Shown here: piece by piece, positions 33,147 through 43,397 of the stretch
Layout: every line of letters starts with the position of its first letter
Numbering within the stretch: position 1 is the first letter of the stretch
From: Bacteroidaceae bacterium
Lineage (GTDB): Bacteria; Bacteroidota; Bacteroidia; Bacteroidales; Bacteroidaceae
DNA length: 64,000 nucleotides
Direction: 5' to 3'
Assembly: GCA_017615835.1 (NCBI GenBank)
Contig: JAFZZI010000011.1
Span: 62,001 to 126,000 of the forward strand
Translations under genes and position numbers: made by a program
Notes under the pieces: model-generated
Databases searched by the model: none
The model's input: only the letters and a program-made list of their open reading frames with translations
Told to the model about the DNA's origin: nothing

Positions 33147-35420
33147 ATGAGAAGATTTTACATGATTGCGGTTGCTGCGCTGTTCGCCTGTATGGCTCAA
33201 GCGCAGGAGACCAGGAGGACTATCAATGTGGGCGGAATGGATCGCGAAATGCTTGTATATGTTCCGCAGAACCTGCCGGACTATGCTCCTCTTGTCATTT
33301 CTATGCACGGCATGAATCAGGACGCCGAATATCAGAAGGGTATGGCGCACTGGGCTGAGGTCGCCGATACAGCCAGGTTTGCCGTCGTGTATCCCGAAGG
33401 GATAGACAAAGGATGGGACATTAGCGGTGACAGGGACACCAGGTTTATCGAGGCCATTATCGATTATATGTTCGAGAATCATCAGATTAACAAGAACAGG
33501 GTCTATCTGTCCGGGTTTTCGATGGGCGGTATGATGACTTATCATGCTGTGACAATAATTCCTGACAAGATTGCAGCTATGGCACCCATCAGTGGCTACA
33601 ATATGGGTGGTGCGGCAAGCTGCAGCCGTCAGATTCCGGTTATCCATACTCACGGTACGGCAGACGATGTGGTCGATTACGGTGGTGCCGAACCATACAT
33701 CCTGAAATGGGTGGAGATTGACGGATGCGATCCTACGCCGATTGTTCAGAGGCCGTATAAGGGCAAGTCGAATTCAGAGCTTAAGACCTGGAAGAACTAT
33801 GAAACCGGTGTAGAGGTGGCATTGCTGACTCTAGATGACAAGGGTCATTGGGTGTCAATGGATGCTTCATCTGTGCTGACTAGCTGCGAAATATGGAATT
33901 TCTGCAAGAGATATACCCTTGACGGACCGGTGGAGGCTGTACCTCCTCGGCTGAAAAAGGCTGAACCGGCGGACAATTCGTTCGACCTGCCCAATAGTGG
34001 CTTAACGTTCAAGTATCAGTTTGACAAGCTCATAAGGACGGACACCGTTTATGCGAATCTTGAGGGAGGCTATGCAAAGCGCCGTATGTTCGCACTGGAG
34101 AAGGGGCCAAGCCGGGAAATTACTTTTGCCTTGGATGCTCAGGATACTATTCCATCGGGTGAATATCGCATGTCATTGGTTAATCTGGTTGACACATTCG
34201 GCGGCATCAACAACAATTGTGTCTTCACATACTATATCGGGCGCGAGGAGTTACAGTGGCCTTTCGTGCCTGACACTATAATGTGTGACAACTGGCTGTC
34301 ACAAAAAGGCAGCGGTGATGATCGGGTGCCTGACGGGTGGCAGTTCGTGATTTCGTCCGGCAGCCGCAAGGAGGTCTTTGACGAAAACACTTCTAACTCC
34401 AACGGCTGTTCCCTGAAATTCTTCGATCCTGAGGGTGACATGGAGGCGGCATTTCATCTGTCTGCCTGCAATTACCAGACCGGCACCCTGTCGATTGGCT
34501 CGTACATAGGCAAGAGATTCCATCTGAAGGCCGGCAAGTATGTTCTTTCTTTCAACTCGGCATATGCAACCCAGAGTGCCGTGAACAATTCGATGAAGAT
34601 ATCGGTAACGCTGACAACTGTTTCAGGAAAGGTTGTATTCTCGAAGGAGGAGATAGAGTCCTCGTGCAAGAGAGTGGCGGCAGCAGGGCAGAAGATTGAG
34701 GGCTCGAAACGTAACGAAATGGAATTCTCCGTACTGAGTGAGGGCAACTATGTGCTTAATTTTATTTCTGCATCTTCATGGCAGGCTATACTGATAGGTA
34801 ACATAAGCGTTGTCTCGTCGCCCAGTGTGGCGCAGATATGTAAAGCGGCCTTTGCCGAGGCATTCGTTGCTGTCGAGGAAGAGTGTGCTCTTATGGAGGA
34901 AAAGTTCGGCAGCTATTCGCAGAGCTACGTTCAGGCTCTTAGGACTGTTCTTGAAGCCTATGGCAGTTTCAGCGCAAATACCGTCGATGCCTACAACAAG
35001 GCTACGTCGGAACTGAACGGTCTGGTTCAGAAGGCCGTAATGCGCAGAAAGGCATTGGAATCTTTCCTCGAAGTCCGCAACAGGGCGGCTGAACTTATTG
35101 AACAATACGGGAACGATTCGGCCTATGCAAGTAGCCGTACGCTTCAGACTCTGCAGAAACGTTTTGACAAGTATGACATGGAGTTCGTGGAAAATGCCGA
35201 CAACTCGGAACTGTCAGGCGCCAAGTCTGAACTGGGCCGTTGGATCGACAAGTTTGAGGGTGAGCTCGCCACGCTGGTTGAGACTGTTCTGGACGAGCCG
35301 GTCTCTGTGGTATATTACGGGCTTGACGGACGTGAGATACCGATCCCGACAAGCGGCATTTACATCTGTACCAGGACATATTCCGACGGCCGCAGGGTGA
35401 CGGTGAAATCTGTTTTCTGA
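33147..35420 (+). CDS. PHB-depolymerase/LpqC-type esterase with C-terminal sorting-like domain
   Basis: Secreted protein of 757 residues. After the signal peptide (to about residue 20) comes an alpha/beta hydrolase (about 22-275) with S125 in GFSMGG, D173 or D174 in GTADDVVDY, and H234 in DKGHWVSMD. This fold covers acetyl-xylan and feruloyl esterases as well as PHB depolymerase-like enzymes. A beta Ig-like domain follows (about 285-375), then a lectin-like beta region (about 395-555), a helical part with FIVAR-like repeats (about 570-710), and finally a sorting-like tail (YYGLDGREIPIPTSGIYIC). Substrate unknown, probably a plant polysaccharide ester. It is in one operon with the GH31 enzyme, 24 bases on. 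Confidence 0.83.
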   Translation: MRRFYMIAVAALFACMAQAQETRRTINVGGMDREMLVYVPQNLPDYAPLVISMHGMNQDAEYQKGMAHWAEVADTARFAVVYPEGIDKGWDISGDRDTRFIEAIIDYMFENHQINKNRVYLSGFSMGGMMTYHAVTIIPDKIAAMAPISGYNMGGAASCSRQIPVIHTHGTADDVVDYGGAEPYILKWVEIDGCDPTPIVQRPYKGKSNSELKTWKNYETGVEVALLTLDDKGHWVSMDASSVLTSCEIWNFCKRYTLDGPVEAVPPRLKKAEPADNSFDLPNSGLTFKYQFDKLIRTDTVYANLEGGYAKRRMFALEKGPSREITFALDAQDTIPSGEYRMSLVNLVDTFGGINNNCVFTYYIGREELQWPFVPDTIMCDNWLSQKGSGDDRVPDGWQFVISSGSRKEVFDENTSNSNGCSLKFFDPEGDMEAAFHLSACNYQTGTLSIGSYIGKRFHLKAGKYVLSFNSAYATQSAVNNSMKISVTLTTVSGKVVFSKEEIESSCKRVAAAGQKIEGSKRNEMEFSVLSEGNYVLNFISASSWQAILIGNISVVSSPSVAQICKAAFAEAFVAVEEECALMEEKFGSYSQSYVQALRTVLEAYGSFSANTVDAYNKATSELNGLVQKAVMRRKALESFLEVRNRAAELIEQYGNDSAYASSRTLQTLQKRFDKYDMEFVENADNSELSGAKSELGRWIDKFEGELATLVETVLDEPVSVVYYGLDGREIPIPTSGIYICTRTYSDGRRVTVKSVF

Positions 35421-35444
35421 AACAACTAAAACTGACCATATAAT

Positions 35445-38309
35445 ATGTATTTGAGAGGTGTATGTTTTCTGGCTGTCGGAGCAGTGCTTCTGGCCGGATG
35501 CGGCAAGGATTACAAGGTTAAGGGAAATTCGCTGACGGTGAGGGTTCAGGAACCGTCGGCAGACGGTCCCCGGACGATACGTCTGAATGTGATTGACGAC
35601 GGAATAATCAGGGTTGTCGCGACTCCTGCCAAGAAGTTCGTCAACAGGGAGAGTCTGATAATCTTGCCTCAGAAGGCAGGTGCACATCCCTCCTTCACAG
35701 TCGAGGAACAGGACTGCAGTGTGCTTCTGAAGACATCTGAACTTACTGCTAAAGTCTGCCGCACTCACGGCAAGGTCTCATTCTATGATAGCGAGGGCAA
35801 TCTAATCACCCGTGAGACGGAACCTTCACACTTCTCTCCAATCAGGGCAGACGAGACAGATGGCTACTCGGTCATCAACCGTTTCGACACTCAGGAAGGC
35901 GAGGGTCTCTACGGGTTGGGCCAGCATCAGTCGGACCAATGGAACTACAGAGGCGAAAACGAGGAACTCTACCAATATAATACCAAGATAAGCATGCCCT
36001 TTGTCGTGTCGTCCAGAAACTACGGCATTTTATGGGATACATACTCGCAGGGCCGTTTTGGAAATCCTGAGCCTTATCAGCAACTACAGCGTGTCTTCAA
36101 ACTTTATGACAAGGATGGCAAGGCAGGCAGCCTGACAGGAACGTATACTCAGCAACCCCGTTGGAGAGGCTTTGGAGGCGGAGGCGCTCCGGCGCAGCCC
36201 GAAGCTTTGGTACGTGCCGAGGACTCTCTGTTCTATGGTACATCCGAGGCGGTGAAGAACCTTCCTCGTCTTGGATCGAATGTGTTGTATGAGGGTTATC
36301 TGGAACCGGAAGAGAGCGGTGTGTACAACTTCCTGCTCTACTATGCCGGCTATGTCAGAGTCTTCATCGACGGTAAGGATATTCTGGGCGAGCGCTGGCG
36401 TACATCATGGAATCCCAATGGCTACAAGTTCAAGGCTGATATGGAGACTGGCCGCAGATACAGCCTCAAGGTTGAATGGAAGCCCGATGGAGGCTCTTCA
36501 TACATCGCTCTGCGGGCATATGCTCCTGTTGACCAGAAGATTCAGGACAAACTGACCATGTGGACCGAGATGGTTCCCGAATCAGACTATTATTTCATTG
36601 CAGGCAACAATATGGATGGTGTCATCGGTGGTCTGCACAAACTTGTAGGCAAGCCAAACATTATGCCTAAGTGGGCGATGGGCTACTGGCAGAGCCGTGA
36701 AGCCTACAAAACACAGGATGAGGTAGTATCGACGATGAAGACGATGCGCGACAAAGGCATAGGTGTCGACAATTTAGTTCAGGATTGGAACTATTGGGTG
36801 ACTGATTCCTGGGGTTCGCACGATTTCGATCCTGCCCGCTATCCTGATCCGAAGTCAATGGTTGACCAGATTCACGGCATGAATGGTCATTTAATGATTT
36901 CCGTATGGCCCAAGTTCTATATGACTACTCAGCACTTCAAGGAGTTTGATGAGAAGGGCTGGATGTTCAGGAAGGCAGTTGAAGACAGTATCCGCGATTG
37001 GGTCGGCTCTGGCTACATCGGTTCTTTCTACGATGCATACGCCCCGGGAGCCCGTAAACTGTTCTGGAATCAGGTGAAGGAGCACCTTTATAAGTTTGGC
37101 ATCGATGCATGGTGGATGGATGCAAGCGAGCCGAATGTCCGCGACTGTGTGCCTCTTGACTATCAGAAGCAGTTGACCGGCCCTACGGAATTGGGTCCCT
37201 CGACCGAGTATTTCATGGGTTATGCGCTTATGAATGCCAAGGCCATTTACGAAGGTTTGCGTGAGACTGACCCTAATACGCGCGTTTTTCAATTGACACG
37301 CAACGGATATATCGGTATGCAGCGTTACAGTGCTGCATCGTGGAGCGGTGACATAGGTACGCGCTGGGAAGATCTTTACTCTCAGATTGTAGCAGGAATG
37401 AACTATTCGCTATGCGGTAATCCCTATTGGACTATGGACATAGGTGGTTTCTGCGTTGAGAACCGCTACTCTCAGGCCCAGAATCTTTATGACCGCACCG
37501 GGCAGATTAACGAAGACTTGAAGGAGTGGCGCGAACTACAGACCCGTTGGTTCCAGTTCGGTACCTTTACCCCTCTGTACAGGGCTCATGGACAGTTCCC
37601 CAGACGCGAGTTCTGGAACATTGCTCCTGAAGACAGTCCGACATACCAGTCGATTATCTATTATAACAGACTCCGTTACCGACTTATGCCATACATTTAC
37701 TCGCTTGCGGGTCAAGCATACTTGAATGATTATACCATAATGCGCGGACTTGTAATGGATTATGTTTCAGATTCCATCACTCTTGATGTGAAGGATCAGT
37801 TCATGATGGGATCGTCGCTGATGATATGTCCCGTGTATGAATACGGTGCCAGAAACCGTCAGGTATATTTGCCGGCAGGACAACTCTGGTATGATTTCAA
37901 TGGTTCCAATGTATATGAGGGAGGCTGTATGATTGTGGCAGATGCTCCATACGAGAGGATGCCTATGTACGTGCCAGCTGGTGGCATATTGATATACGGC
38001 CCACAGACTGAATATGTTGATCAGGTTCCTGCCAGAGAATTGGATGTCTGCGTCTATGCAGGTAAAGACGGCAGTTTTGAGTTGTATGAGGATGACGGTG
38101 TTTCTTATGATTACGAGAAGGGTGAATTCAGTGTCATTCCTTTCAGGTATGACGATTCTACACGTACTCTGATAATTGACGGGCGGAAGGGTTCGTACGA
38201 CGGCATGATTAATGAGAGAACACTCAATGTGAAACTTCGTACAGTTGATAATGCTGTTATAGAGACTACTGTCAAATACGACGGTAAGACAATAAATGTT
38301 AAACTGTAG
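35445..38309 (+). CDS. GH31 alpha-xylosidase lipoprotein with PA14 insert
   Basis: Surface lipoprotein of 954 residues; the lipobox LAGC places the lipidated Cys at residue 19. It is a GH31 family enzyme: an N-terminal beta domain, a PA14-type insert (about 225-375, with VLYEGYLEPEESGVYNF), and the TIM barrel with nucleophile D559 (WWMDASEP) and acid/base D636 (SWSGDI). The PA14 insert and the strong similarity to xyloglucan-active enzymes suggest alpha-xylosidase rather than alpha-glucosidase, but the GH31 family is broad. It is followed after 12 bases by xylB, so released xylose would be used at once. Confidence 0.88.
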   Translation: MYLRGVCFLAVGAVLLAGCGKDYKVKGNSLTVRVQEPSADGPRTIRLNVIDDGIIRVVATPAKKFVNRESLIILPQKAGAHPSFTVEEQDCSVLLKTSELTAKVCRTHGKVSFYDSEGNLITRETEPSHFSPIRADETDGYSVINRFDTQEGEGLYGLGQHQSDQWNYRGENEELYQYNTKISMPFVVSSRNYGILWDTYSQGRFGNPEPYQQLQRVFKLYDKDGKAGSLTGTYTQQPRWRGFGGGGAPAQPEALVRAEDSLFYGTSEAVKNLPRLGSNVLYEGYLEPEESGVYNFLLYYAGYVRVFIDGKDILGERWRTSWNPNGYKFKADMETGRRYSLKVEWKPDGGSSYIALRAYAPVDQKIQDKLTMWTEMVPESDYYFIAGNNMDGVIGGLHKLVGKPNIMPKWAMGYWQSREAYKTQDEVVSTMKTMRDKGIGVDNLVQDWNYWVTDSWGSHDFDPARYPDPKSMVDQIHGMNGHLMISVWPKFYMTTQHFKEFDEKGWMFRKAVEDSIRDWVGSGYIGSFYDAYAPGARKLFWNQVKEHLYKFGIDAWWMDASEPNVRDCVPLDYQKQLTGPTELGPSTEYFMGYALMNAKAIYEGLRETDPNTRVFQLTRNGYIGMQRYSAASWSGDIGTRWEDLYSQIVAGMNYSLCGNPYWTMDIGGFCVENRYSQAQNLYDRTGQINEDLKEWRELQTRWFQFGTFTPLYRAHGQFPRREFWNIAPEDSPTYQSIIYYNRLRYRLMPYIYSLAGQAYLNDYTIMRGLVMDYVSDSITLDVKDQFMMGSSLMICPVYEYGARNRQVYLPAGQLWYDFNGSNVYEGGCMIVADAPYERMPMYVPAGGILIYGPQTEYVDQVPARELDVCVYAGKDGSFELYEDDGVSYDYEKGEFSVIPFRYDDSTRTLIIDGRKGSYDGMINERTLNVKLRTVDNAVIETTVKYDGKTINVKL

Positions 38310-38321
38310 AACTAAAATAAT

Positions 38322-39818
38322 ATGAAAAGGTATCTTTTAGGTTACGACATAGGCAGTTCGTCGGTAAAGGCGAGTCTTGTGTCGGTTGAGAGTGGAAAAA
38401 GTGTTGCCTCTGCCTTCTATCCCGATTCAGAGGCTCCTATCAAGGCTGTCAATCCCGGCTGGGCAGAGCAGGAACCTGAGGACTGGTGGAGTTACCTTAA
38501 GAATGTGACAGTTAGAGTGATGCAACTTTCCGGTGCAGGCGGCGATGACATTGAGGCTATCGGTATCTCTTATCAGATGCACGGACTGGTCTGTATTGAC
38601 AAGAACGGTAAGGTTCTGAGACCCTCCATAATATGGTGCGACAGCCGTGCTGTCCCTTACGGAGAGAAGGCGTTCCGCGAAATAGGTAACGGTACATGTC
38701 TGACTCATCTGCTTAACTCGCCAGGCAATTTCACGGCCTCAAAACTGGCCTGGGTGAAGGAAAATGAACCGGCACTCTTCAACAAGATTGACAAGATTAT
38801 GCTTCCGGGTGACTATATTGTATACCGTCTGACTGGCGAGAAGTGTACCACAATATCAGGTCTTTCGGAAGGTATGTTCTGGAACTTCAAGAACAACAAG
38901 GTTGCCGACTTTCTGTTGGACTACTTCGGTTTCAGTACGTCACTGATTCCCGAGATAAAGCCAACTTTTTCCGATCAAGGTCATGTTACAGCCTCTGTGG
39001 CAGCCGAACTTGGCATAGCAGAGGGTATCCCGGTGACATACCGCGCAGGCGATCAGCCCAACAATGCGCTGTCTCTGAATGTGTTCGAACCTGGAGAGAT
39101 TGCAGCTACTGCGGGTACTTCGGGTGTAGTATATGGTGTTAACGGTCATATAAACTTCGACCCGCAGTCTAGAGTCAACACCTTCGCTCACGTCAATCAT
39201 ACAGGCTATGAAACACGTCTTGGTGTGTTGCTCTGCATTAATGGTACCGGTATTCTGAATGCCTGGACCAGACGCAATCAGATGAGCGACAATATCTCTT
39301 ATTCGGAAATGAATGCTCTTGCAGACCAGGCCCCCATAGGTTCAGCCGGAATATCCGTATTGCCGTTCGGAAACGGTGCAGAGCGCGTGCTTGGCAACAA
39401 GGAGATAGGTTGTGTGTTCAACGGAGTCAACTTCAACATACATAACCGCAGTCATCTTGCGCGTGCGGTTCAGGAGGGTATAGTGTTCTCATTCAAGTAC
39501 GGAATTGACATTATTGCGCAGATGGGCATGGACATTTCAAAAATTCATGCCGGCAACGCAAACATGTTTTTAAACCCGGTTTTCCGCGATACTCTGGCCG
39601 GTATTACGGGAGCAACCATAGAGTTGTACGATACAGACGGTTCTGCAGGTGCTGCCAAGGGTGCCGGAATGGGTGCTGGAATTTACAAGGACCACAATGA
39701 GGCGTTCGCATCCCTTGAGAAATTGCGTGTAATTGAGCCTGACCTGAAGCTTACAGACCAGTATAACGAGGCATATCAGCGCTGGAAGTCGATTCTCAAT
39801 CTCTACATGGGTGCATGA
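38322..39818 (+). CDS. xylB: Xylulokinase
   Basis: FGGY-family sugar kinase of 498 residues that phosphorylates D-xylulose with ATP. It begins with the ATP-binding GYDIGSSSVKASLV strand, then SYQMHGLV, which is typical of xylulokinases, and ends with the GGYC-like region rewritten as GSAGAAKGAG. It is the third gene of the esterase-GH31-xylB unit and lies 116 bases before xylA, which has a separate likely -7 box. Confidence 0.93.
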   Translation: MKRYLLGYDIGSSSVKASLVSVESGKSVASAFYPDSEAPIKAVNPGWAEQEPEDWWSYLKNVTVRVMQLSGAGGDDIEAIGISYQMHGLVCIDKNGKVLRPSIIWCDSRAVPYGEKAFREIGNGTCLTHLLNSPGNFTASKLAWVKENEPALFNKIDKIMLPGDYIVYRLTGEKCTTISGLSEGMFWNFKNNKVADFLLDYFGFSTSLIPEIKPTFSDQGHVTASVAAELGIAEGIPVTYRAGDQPNNALSLNVFEPGEIAATAGTSGVVYGVNGHINFDPQSRVNTFAHVNHTGYETRLGVLLCINGTGILNAWTRRNQMSDNISYSEMNALADQAPIGSAGISVLPFGNGAERVLGNKEIGCVFNGVNFNIHNRSHLARAVQEGIVFSFKYGIDIIAQMGMDISKIHAGNANMFLNPVFRDTLAGITGATIELYDTDGSAGAAKGAGMGAGIYKDHNEAFASLEKLRVIEPDLKLTDQYNEAYQRWKSILNLYMGA

Positions 39819-39873
39819 TGCTGAATACGCGCAATTTATTTTGCGACTTTCCGTTTATATTGAAAAAGAAATG

Positions 39874-39881
39874 TATCTTTG
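39874..39881 (+). promoter_or_regulatory. Probable xylA -7 element
   Basis: TATCTTTG matches the -7 box 53 bases upstream of xylA. The -33 position holds TTTA instead of TTTG, so strength is uncertain. Confidence 0.45.
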
Positions 39882-39934
39882 CGTGTTGTGAGCAAACATT
39901 TATATTCAAATAACTTTTAACAACTAACTGATTT

Positions 39935-41245
39935 ATGGCAAAAGAGTATTTTCCCGGTTTGAAGAAAATCAAATTCGAGGGCAAGGACAGCAAGAACCCG
40001 TTGGCTTTCCATTATTATGATGAGAACAAGGTCATCATGGGCAAGACAATGAAGGATTGGTTGCGCTTCGCGATGGCGTGGTGGCATACACTGTGCGCTG
40101 AAGGTGCTGACCAATTCGGCGGTGGGACCAAGTCTTTCCCTTGGATGGATGCCGATACTATTCAGACTGCCAAGAACAAGGTTGACGCCGGATTCGAGTT
40201 CATGCAGAAGCTGGGTATCCCTTATTTCTGCTTCCATGATGTTGATCTGGTTTCAGAAGGCGCTAATGTGGCTGAGTATGAGAAAAACCTCAAGACTATC
40301 GTCGCTTACATTAAAGAGAAGCAGAAAGAGACCGGTGCCAAGCTGCTTTGGTCAACTGCAAACGTATTCGGTAACAAGCGCTATATGAATGGTGCTTCAA
40401 CCAATCCTGATTTCGACGTAGTGGCACGCGCCATCGTACAGATTAAGAACGCTATTGATGCGGGAATCGAACTGGGTGCTGAAAACTATGTGTTTTGGGG
40501 CGGTCGTGAGGGCTACATGAGCCTTCTGAACACTGATCAGAAACGCGAGAAGGAGCACATGGCCACTATGCTTCGTATGGCCCGTGACTACGCACGTTCA
40601 AAGGGCTTCAAGGGCACATTCCTGATTGAACCGAAACCATGTGAGCCTTCAAAGCATCAGTATGATGTCGATACCGAGACTGTTATTGGCTTCCTTAAGG
40701 CACACGGACTGGACAAGGACTTCAAGGTCAATATTGAGGTTAATCACGCTACTCTTGCAGGTCACACTTTCGAGCATGAACTGGCTTGCGCAGTTGATGC
40801 CGGAATGCTTGGCTCAATCGATGCCAACCGTGGTGACTATCAGAATGGCTGGGATACCGACCAGTTCCCGATTGACCAGTATGAGCTGGTTCAGGCTTGG
40901 ATGGAAATTATCCGTAATGGCGGTCTGGGTACAGGTGGTACCAACTTTGATGCAAAGACCCGTCGCAACTCGACTGATCTTGAGGATATAGCTATCGCAC
41001 ATATCAGCGGTATGGATGCTATGGCACGTGCTCTTGAGTCGGCAGCTAAGTTGCTTGAGGAGTCTCCCTACAAGAAGATGAAGGCAGAGCGCTATGCTTC
41101 ATTCGACAGCGGCCTTGGCAAGAAGTTCGAAGATGGGAAGATGACTCTCGAAGAGGCTTACGAGTATGGCAAGAAGGTAGATGAGCCGAAGCAGACTTCC
41201 GGAAAGCAGGAGTTGTATGAGGCCATTGTTGCAATGTATGCCTAA
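39935..41245 (+). CDS. xylA: Xylose isomerase
   Basis: Class II xylose isomerase of 436 residues, which converts D-xylose to D-xylulose with two divalent metals. The catalytic H101 and D104 occur in FCFHDVDLV; the metal-site motifs [15 protein letters not shown] and [18 protein letters not shown] are also intact. It is the type found in Bacteroides and anaerobic fungi. Strong codon bias suggests high expression. It has its own probable promoter and ends at a strong terminator. Confidence 0.98.
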   Translation: MAKEYFPGLKKIKFEGKDSKNPLAFHYYDENKVIMGKTMKDWLRFAMAWWHTLCAEGADQFGGGTKSFPWMDADTIQTAKNKVDAGFEFMQKLGIPYFCFHDVDLVSEGANVAEYEKNLKTIVAYIKEKQKETGAKLLWSTANVFGNKRYMNGASTNPDFDVVARAIVQIKNAIDAGIELGAENYVFWGGREGYMSLLNTDQKREKEHMATMLRMARDYARSKGFKGTFLIEPKPCEPSKHQYDVDTETVIGFLKAHGLDKDFKVNIEVNHATLAGHTFEHELACAVDAGMLGSIDANRGDYQNGWDTDQFPIDQYELVQAWMEIIRNGGLGTGGTNFDAKTRRNSTDLEDIAIAHISGMDAMARALESAAKLLEESPYKKMKAERYASFDSGLGKKFEDGKMTLEEAYEYGKKVDEPKQTSGKQELYEAIVAMYA

Positions 41246-41264
41246 TATATTATTCATCAATAAG

Positions 41265-41297
41265 AAATCCAGTCCTTATGGGCTGGATTTCTTTTTT
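41265..41297 (+). terminator. xylA terminator
   Basis: AAATCCAG-CC and GG-CTGGATTT form a stem around TTAT, followed by CTTTTTT. Confidence 0.85.
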
Positions 41298-41313
41298 GGG
41301 TTGTGATTATTCG

Positions 41314-42126
41314 CTATTCAAGATAACGGTGGCGGAGTGTAGCAATATCATTATCTGTAAGGCAAATAGGACCTTTAAGGTAGTTTGTCAGAGAGCCGTA
41401 GTCCCGTTCGATGAGATCCAGTGCTGCTGCAAAGTATCTGGGGTTTACTCCAACGAATGTTCTGACAACTTCACGTTCCTCTTCAGTACTGACCATAGAG
41501 GAGACATAATCCACCTCTTTTCTGTAAACTTCGTCAGATATAGTGAAATCTGTCATTATAAGTTCTCTGTCTGCACCGAGAGCAGCCAGTAAGAGTGCAG
41601 CTCCTAAACCTGTACGATCCTTACCTTGTGAACAGTGCCAGTATATTGCTCCGGAAACAATGTTGAGTATGTTCTGGAAGAAACCTGCATACTGAATTTG
41701 AGTGAACTCGTTTGATACCATGTACGAGTACATGTTCCTGGCGACATCCTGCACTGATTGCTCGGATGCATGGCTGACAAGCCATATTCCCAGATTTGCA
41801 TAGGCTTCCTCAGGCAGTGCCAGTTTTGCCATAGACATTTTTTCCTCGTCAAAGGCGGGTAGCCATATACGTTCAGCGCCTTCAATTATTAGGTCGGGAG
41901 ACCTTTTTACTTCCATGCTTGTACGGAAGTCAAACACTCGTGCTATGTGGAACTCGCCCGACAGCCTGTCCAACTCAGTCGGCGAGACATATGCCAGTGA
42001 GCCACCGCGAATGAGCAACCCGTGGCGGATGGTTCTTCCGTCAGTCATCCTATAACCGCCCAACTCACGTGCGTTAGCGACGGTTTTCAGACCGATGCTT
42101 TGGGTTTGCATACTATAGTTGGACAT
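41314..42126 (-). CDS. Tyrosine/lipid phosphatase (Y_phosphatase3 type)
   Basis: Phosphatase of 270 residues with the P-loop HCSQGKDRTG, giving catalytic C165 and R171. The lysine-aspartate in CxxGKDR is typical of the Y_phosphatase3 group (Listeria LipA-like), which can act on phosphotyrosine and on phosphoinositides. The N-terminal NARELGGYRMTDGRTIRHGLLIRGG pattern fits. There is no signal peptide, so the bacterial substrate is probably cytosolic. It is the last gene of the glnS operon, 17 bases after the alarmone hydrolase. Confidence 0.9.
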   Translation of the reverse strand: MSNYSMQTQSIGLKTVANARELGGYRMTDGRTIRHGLLIRGGSLAYVSPTELDRLSGEFHIARVFDFRTSMEVKRSPDLIIEGAERIWLPAFDEEKMSMAKLALPEEAYANLGIWLVSHASEQSVQDVARNMYSYMVSNEFTQIQYAGFFQNILNIVSGAIYWHCSQGKDRTGLGAALLLAALGADRELIMTDFTISDEVYRKEVDYVSSMVSTEEEREVVRTFVGVNPRYFAAALDLIERDYGSLTNYLKGPICLTDNDIATLRHRYLE

Positions 42127-42143
42127 AGGCTCTTTGATGTTGT

Positions 42144-42725
42144 TTATTTGCCGAATACGAAATCGATGTGTTGAGTAAACTCAACGTATGCATCAGTGTC
42201 GGACAATTCAGAGAGTGCGTCAGCCAGTCCACGATAGTGCCACTCATGATCCGGCTTGCCGTTGGGCGCATGGAAAAGGATCCAAAGATTATCGCCCTGT
42301 CTGCGATAGTCGCGGGCTATGGCCCTCATGTTTGACAGCTTGTCTCCCAAAGCTACAATCTTACCGTCATGAGATGTGTTGCGGAGGCGGATTATTGCAG
42401 CTTTCTTGCGCTCATGCCAACTGTCTTGCTCACTGACTCCTTCGATAATTGTATCTGATTCGGTTTCGACCAGGTTGGCGATACGCTCTCCGAATTCAGA
42501 CCTTATCATATCTATTGTAACGTCAGTATCTTCTACAGTATCGTGAAGTGCTGCCGCTGCCAGCATTTCAGGGTCGTTAGTGATGGTTGATACAATTTCC
42601 ATCGCCTCAAGTACATGTATTACATACGGGAAGCCCTTACCCCTGCGTTCTGTGTCATGATGGGCATCAACTGCAAATTTTATTGCTTTGTCAACCAATG
42701 AGGTGTCTAAATACTTATTAGCCAT
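42144..42725 (-). CDS. Small alarmone hydrolase (HD domain, SpoT/MESH1-like)
   Basis: Single-domain HD protein of 193 residues. The metal residues H37, H61-D62 and D128 (GDKLSN) and the HDxxED signature (HDTVEDTD, E65/D66) match the ppGpp hydrolase domain of SpoT and the MESH1 group. It lacks the synthetase, TGS and ACT domains of full-length Rel/SpoT. It probably hydrolyses (p)ppGpp, although related HD proteins may act on other nucleotides. It lies 15 bases after dedA in the operon that starts with glnS. Confidence 0.85.
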   Translation of the reverse strand: MANKYLDTSLVDKAIKFAVDAHHDTERRGKGFPYVIHVLEAMEIVSTITNDPEMLAAAALHDTVEDTDVTIDMIRSEFGERIANLVETESDTIIEGVSEQDSWHERKKAAIIRLRNTSHDGKIVALGDKLSNMRAIARDYRRQGDNLWILFHAPNGKPDHEWHYRGLADALSELSDTDAYVEFTQHIDFVFGK

Positions 42726-42740
42726 TTGTTTATTGTCTGA

Positions 42741-43391
42741 TTATTGGTTTTTATCGGGATTCTTTTTCCCGCGTTTTTTGAAAAATATGACAGCCAGTGC
42801 TACAATGACTACAGAAATAATGCCGAAACCTATCTCGTGGCTGTACTTGGTAACTGTATTTACCAGTTCATCTTCGGGTACTACACGCTCAAGATAATAG
42901 CCGAGCAGTGTAAGTACCGTATTCCAGATAGCTGCACCAAGTGATGTATATGCAGCAAACTTTGCATAATTCATGCGTGCCAAACCTGCGGGAACCGATA
43001 TTAGTTGTCGGATGACGGGAATCAGACGGCCCACCAGTGTTGATACATTGCCGTGCTGGTTGAAATACTCTTCTGCTCTTTGGACTTTGCTTCCGTCAAG
43101 CATTATCAGATGTCCCAGACGACTGTCTGCAAACCTGTAAATTATGGGTCTTCCGACCCAAAGTGAAATGAAGTAATTGATAGTGGCTCCCAGTAATGCG
43201 CCTAAAGTGGCGAAGAAGATTATCAGTAAGATGTTCATTTCGCCAGTTGCAGCGGCATGGTAGGCTGCAGGCGGAACTACTATCTCGGATGGGAACGGTA
43301 TGGCTGAACTCTCAATTGTCATGAGTAATGTTATTGTCCAGTAGTTGAGATGATCCAGACACCATTGAACGAATACTCCTATAGATTCCAT
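42741..43391 (-). CDS. DedA family membrane protein
   Basis: Membrane protein of 216 residues of the DedA/SNARE-associated family, believed to flip undecaprenyl phosphate or phosphatidyl lipids. The family core is visible: PSEIVVPPAAYHA, then ATLGALLGATINYFISLWVGR, GRLIPVIRQLISVPAGLARM, and a helix-rich C-terminus ending in lysines. The gene lies 6 bases after the TPR gene. Members of the family are linked to envelope and pH stress. Confidence 0.9.
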   Translation of the reverse strand: MESIGVFVQWCLDHLNYWTITLLMTIESSAIPFPSEIVVPPAAYHAAATGEMNILLIIFFATLGALLGATINYFISLWVGRPIIYRFADSRLGHLIMLDGSKVQRAEEYFNQHGNVSTLVGRLIPVIRQLISVPAGLARMNYAKFAAYTSLGAAIWNTVLTLLGYYLERVVPEDELVNTVTKYSHEIGFGIISVVIVALAVIFFKKRGKKNPDKNQ

Positions 43392-43397
43392 AATGAG

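Noticed and set aside
35214-35768. 184-residue minus-strand frame across the esterase/GH31 junction
   Set aside because: It covers the end of one real gene and the signal peptide of the next; it has no pattern of its own.
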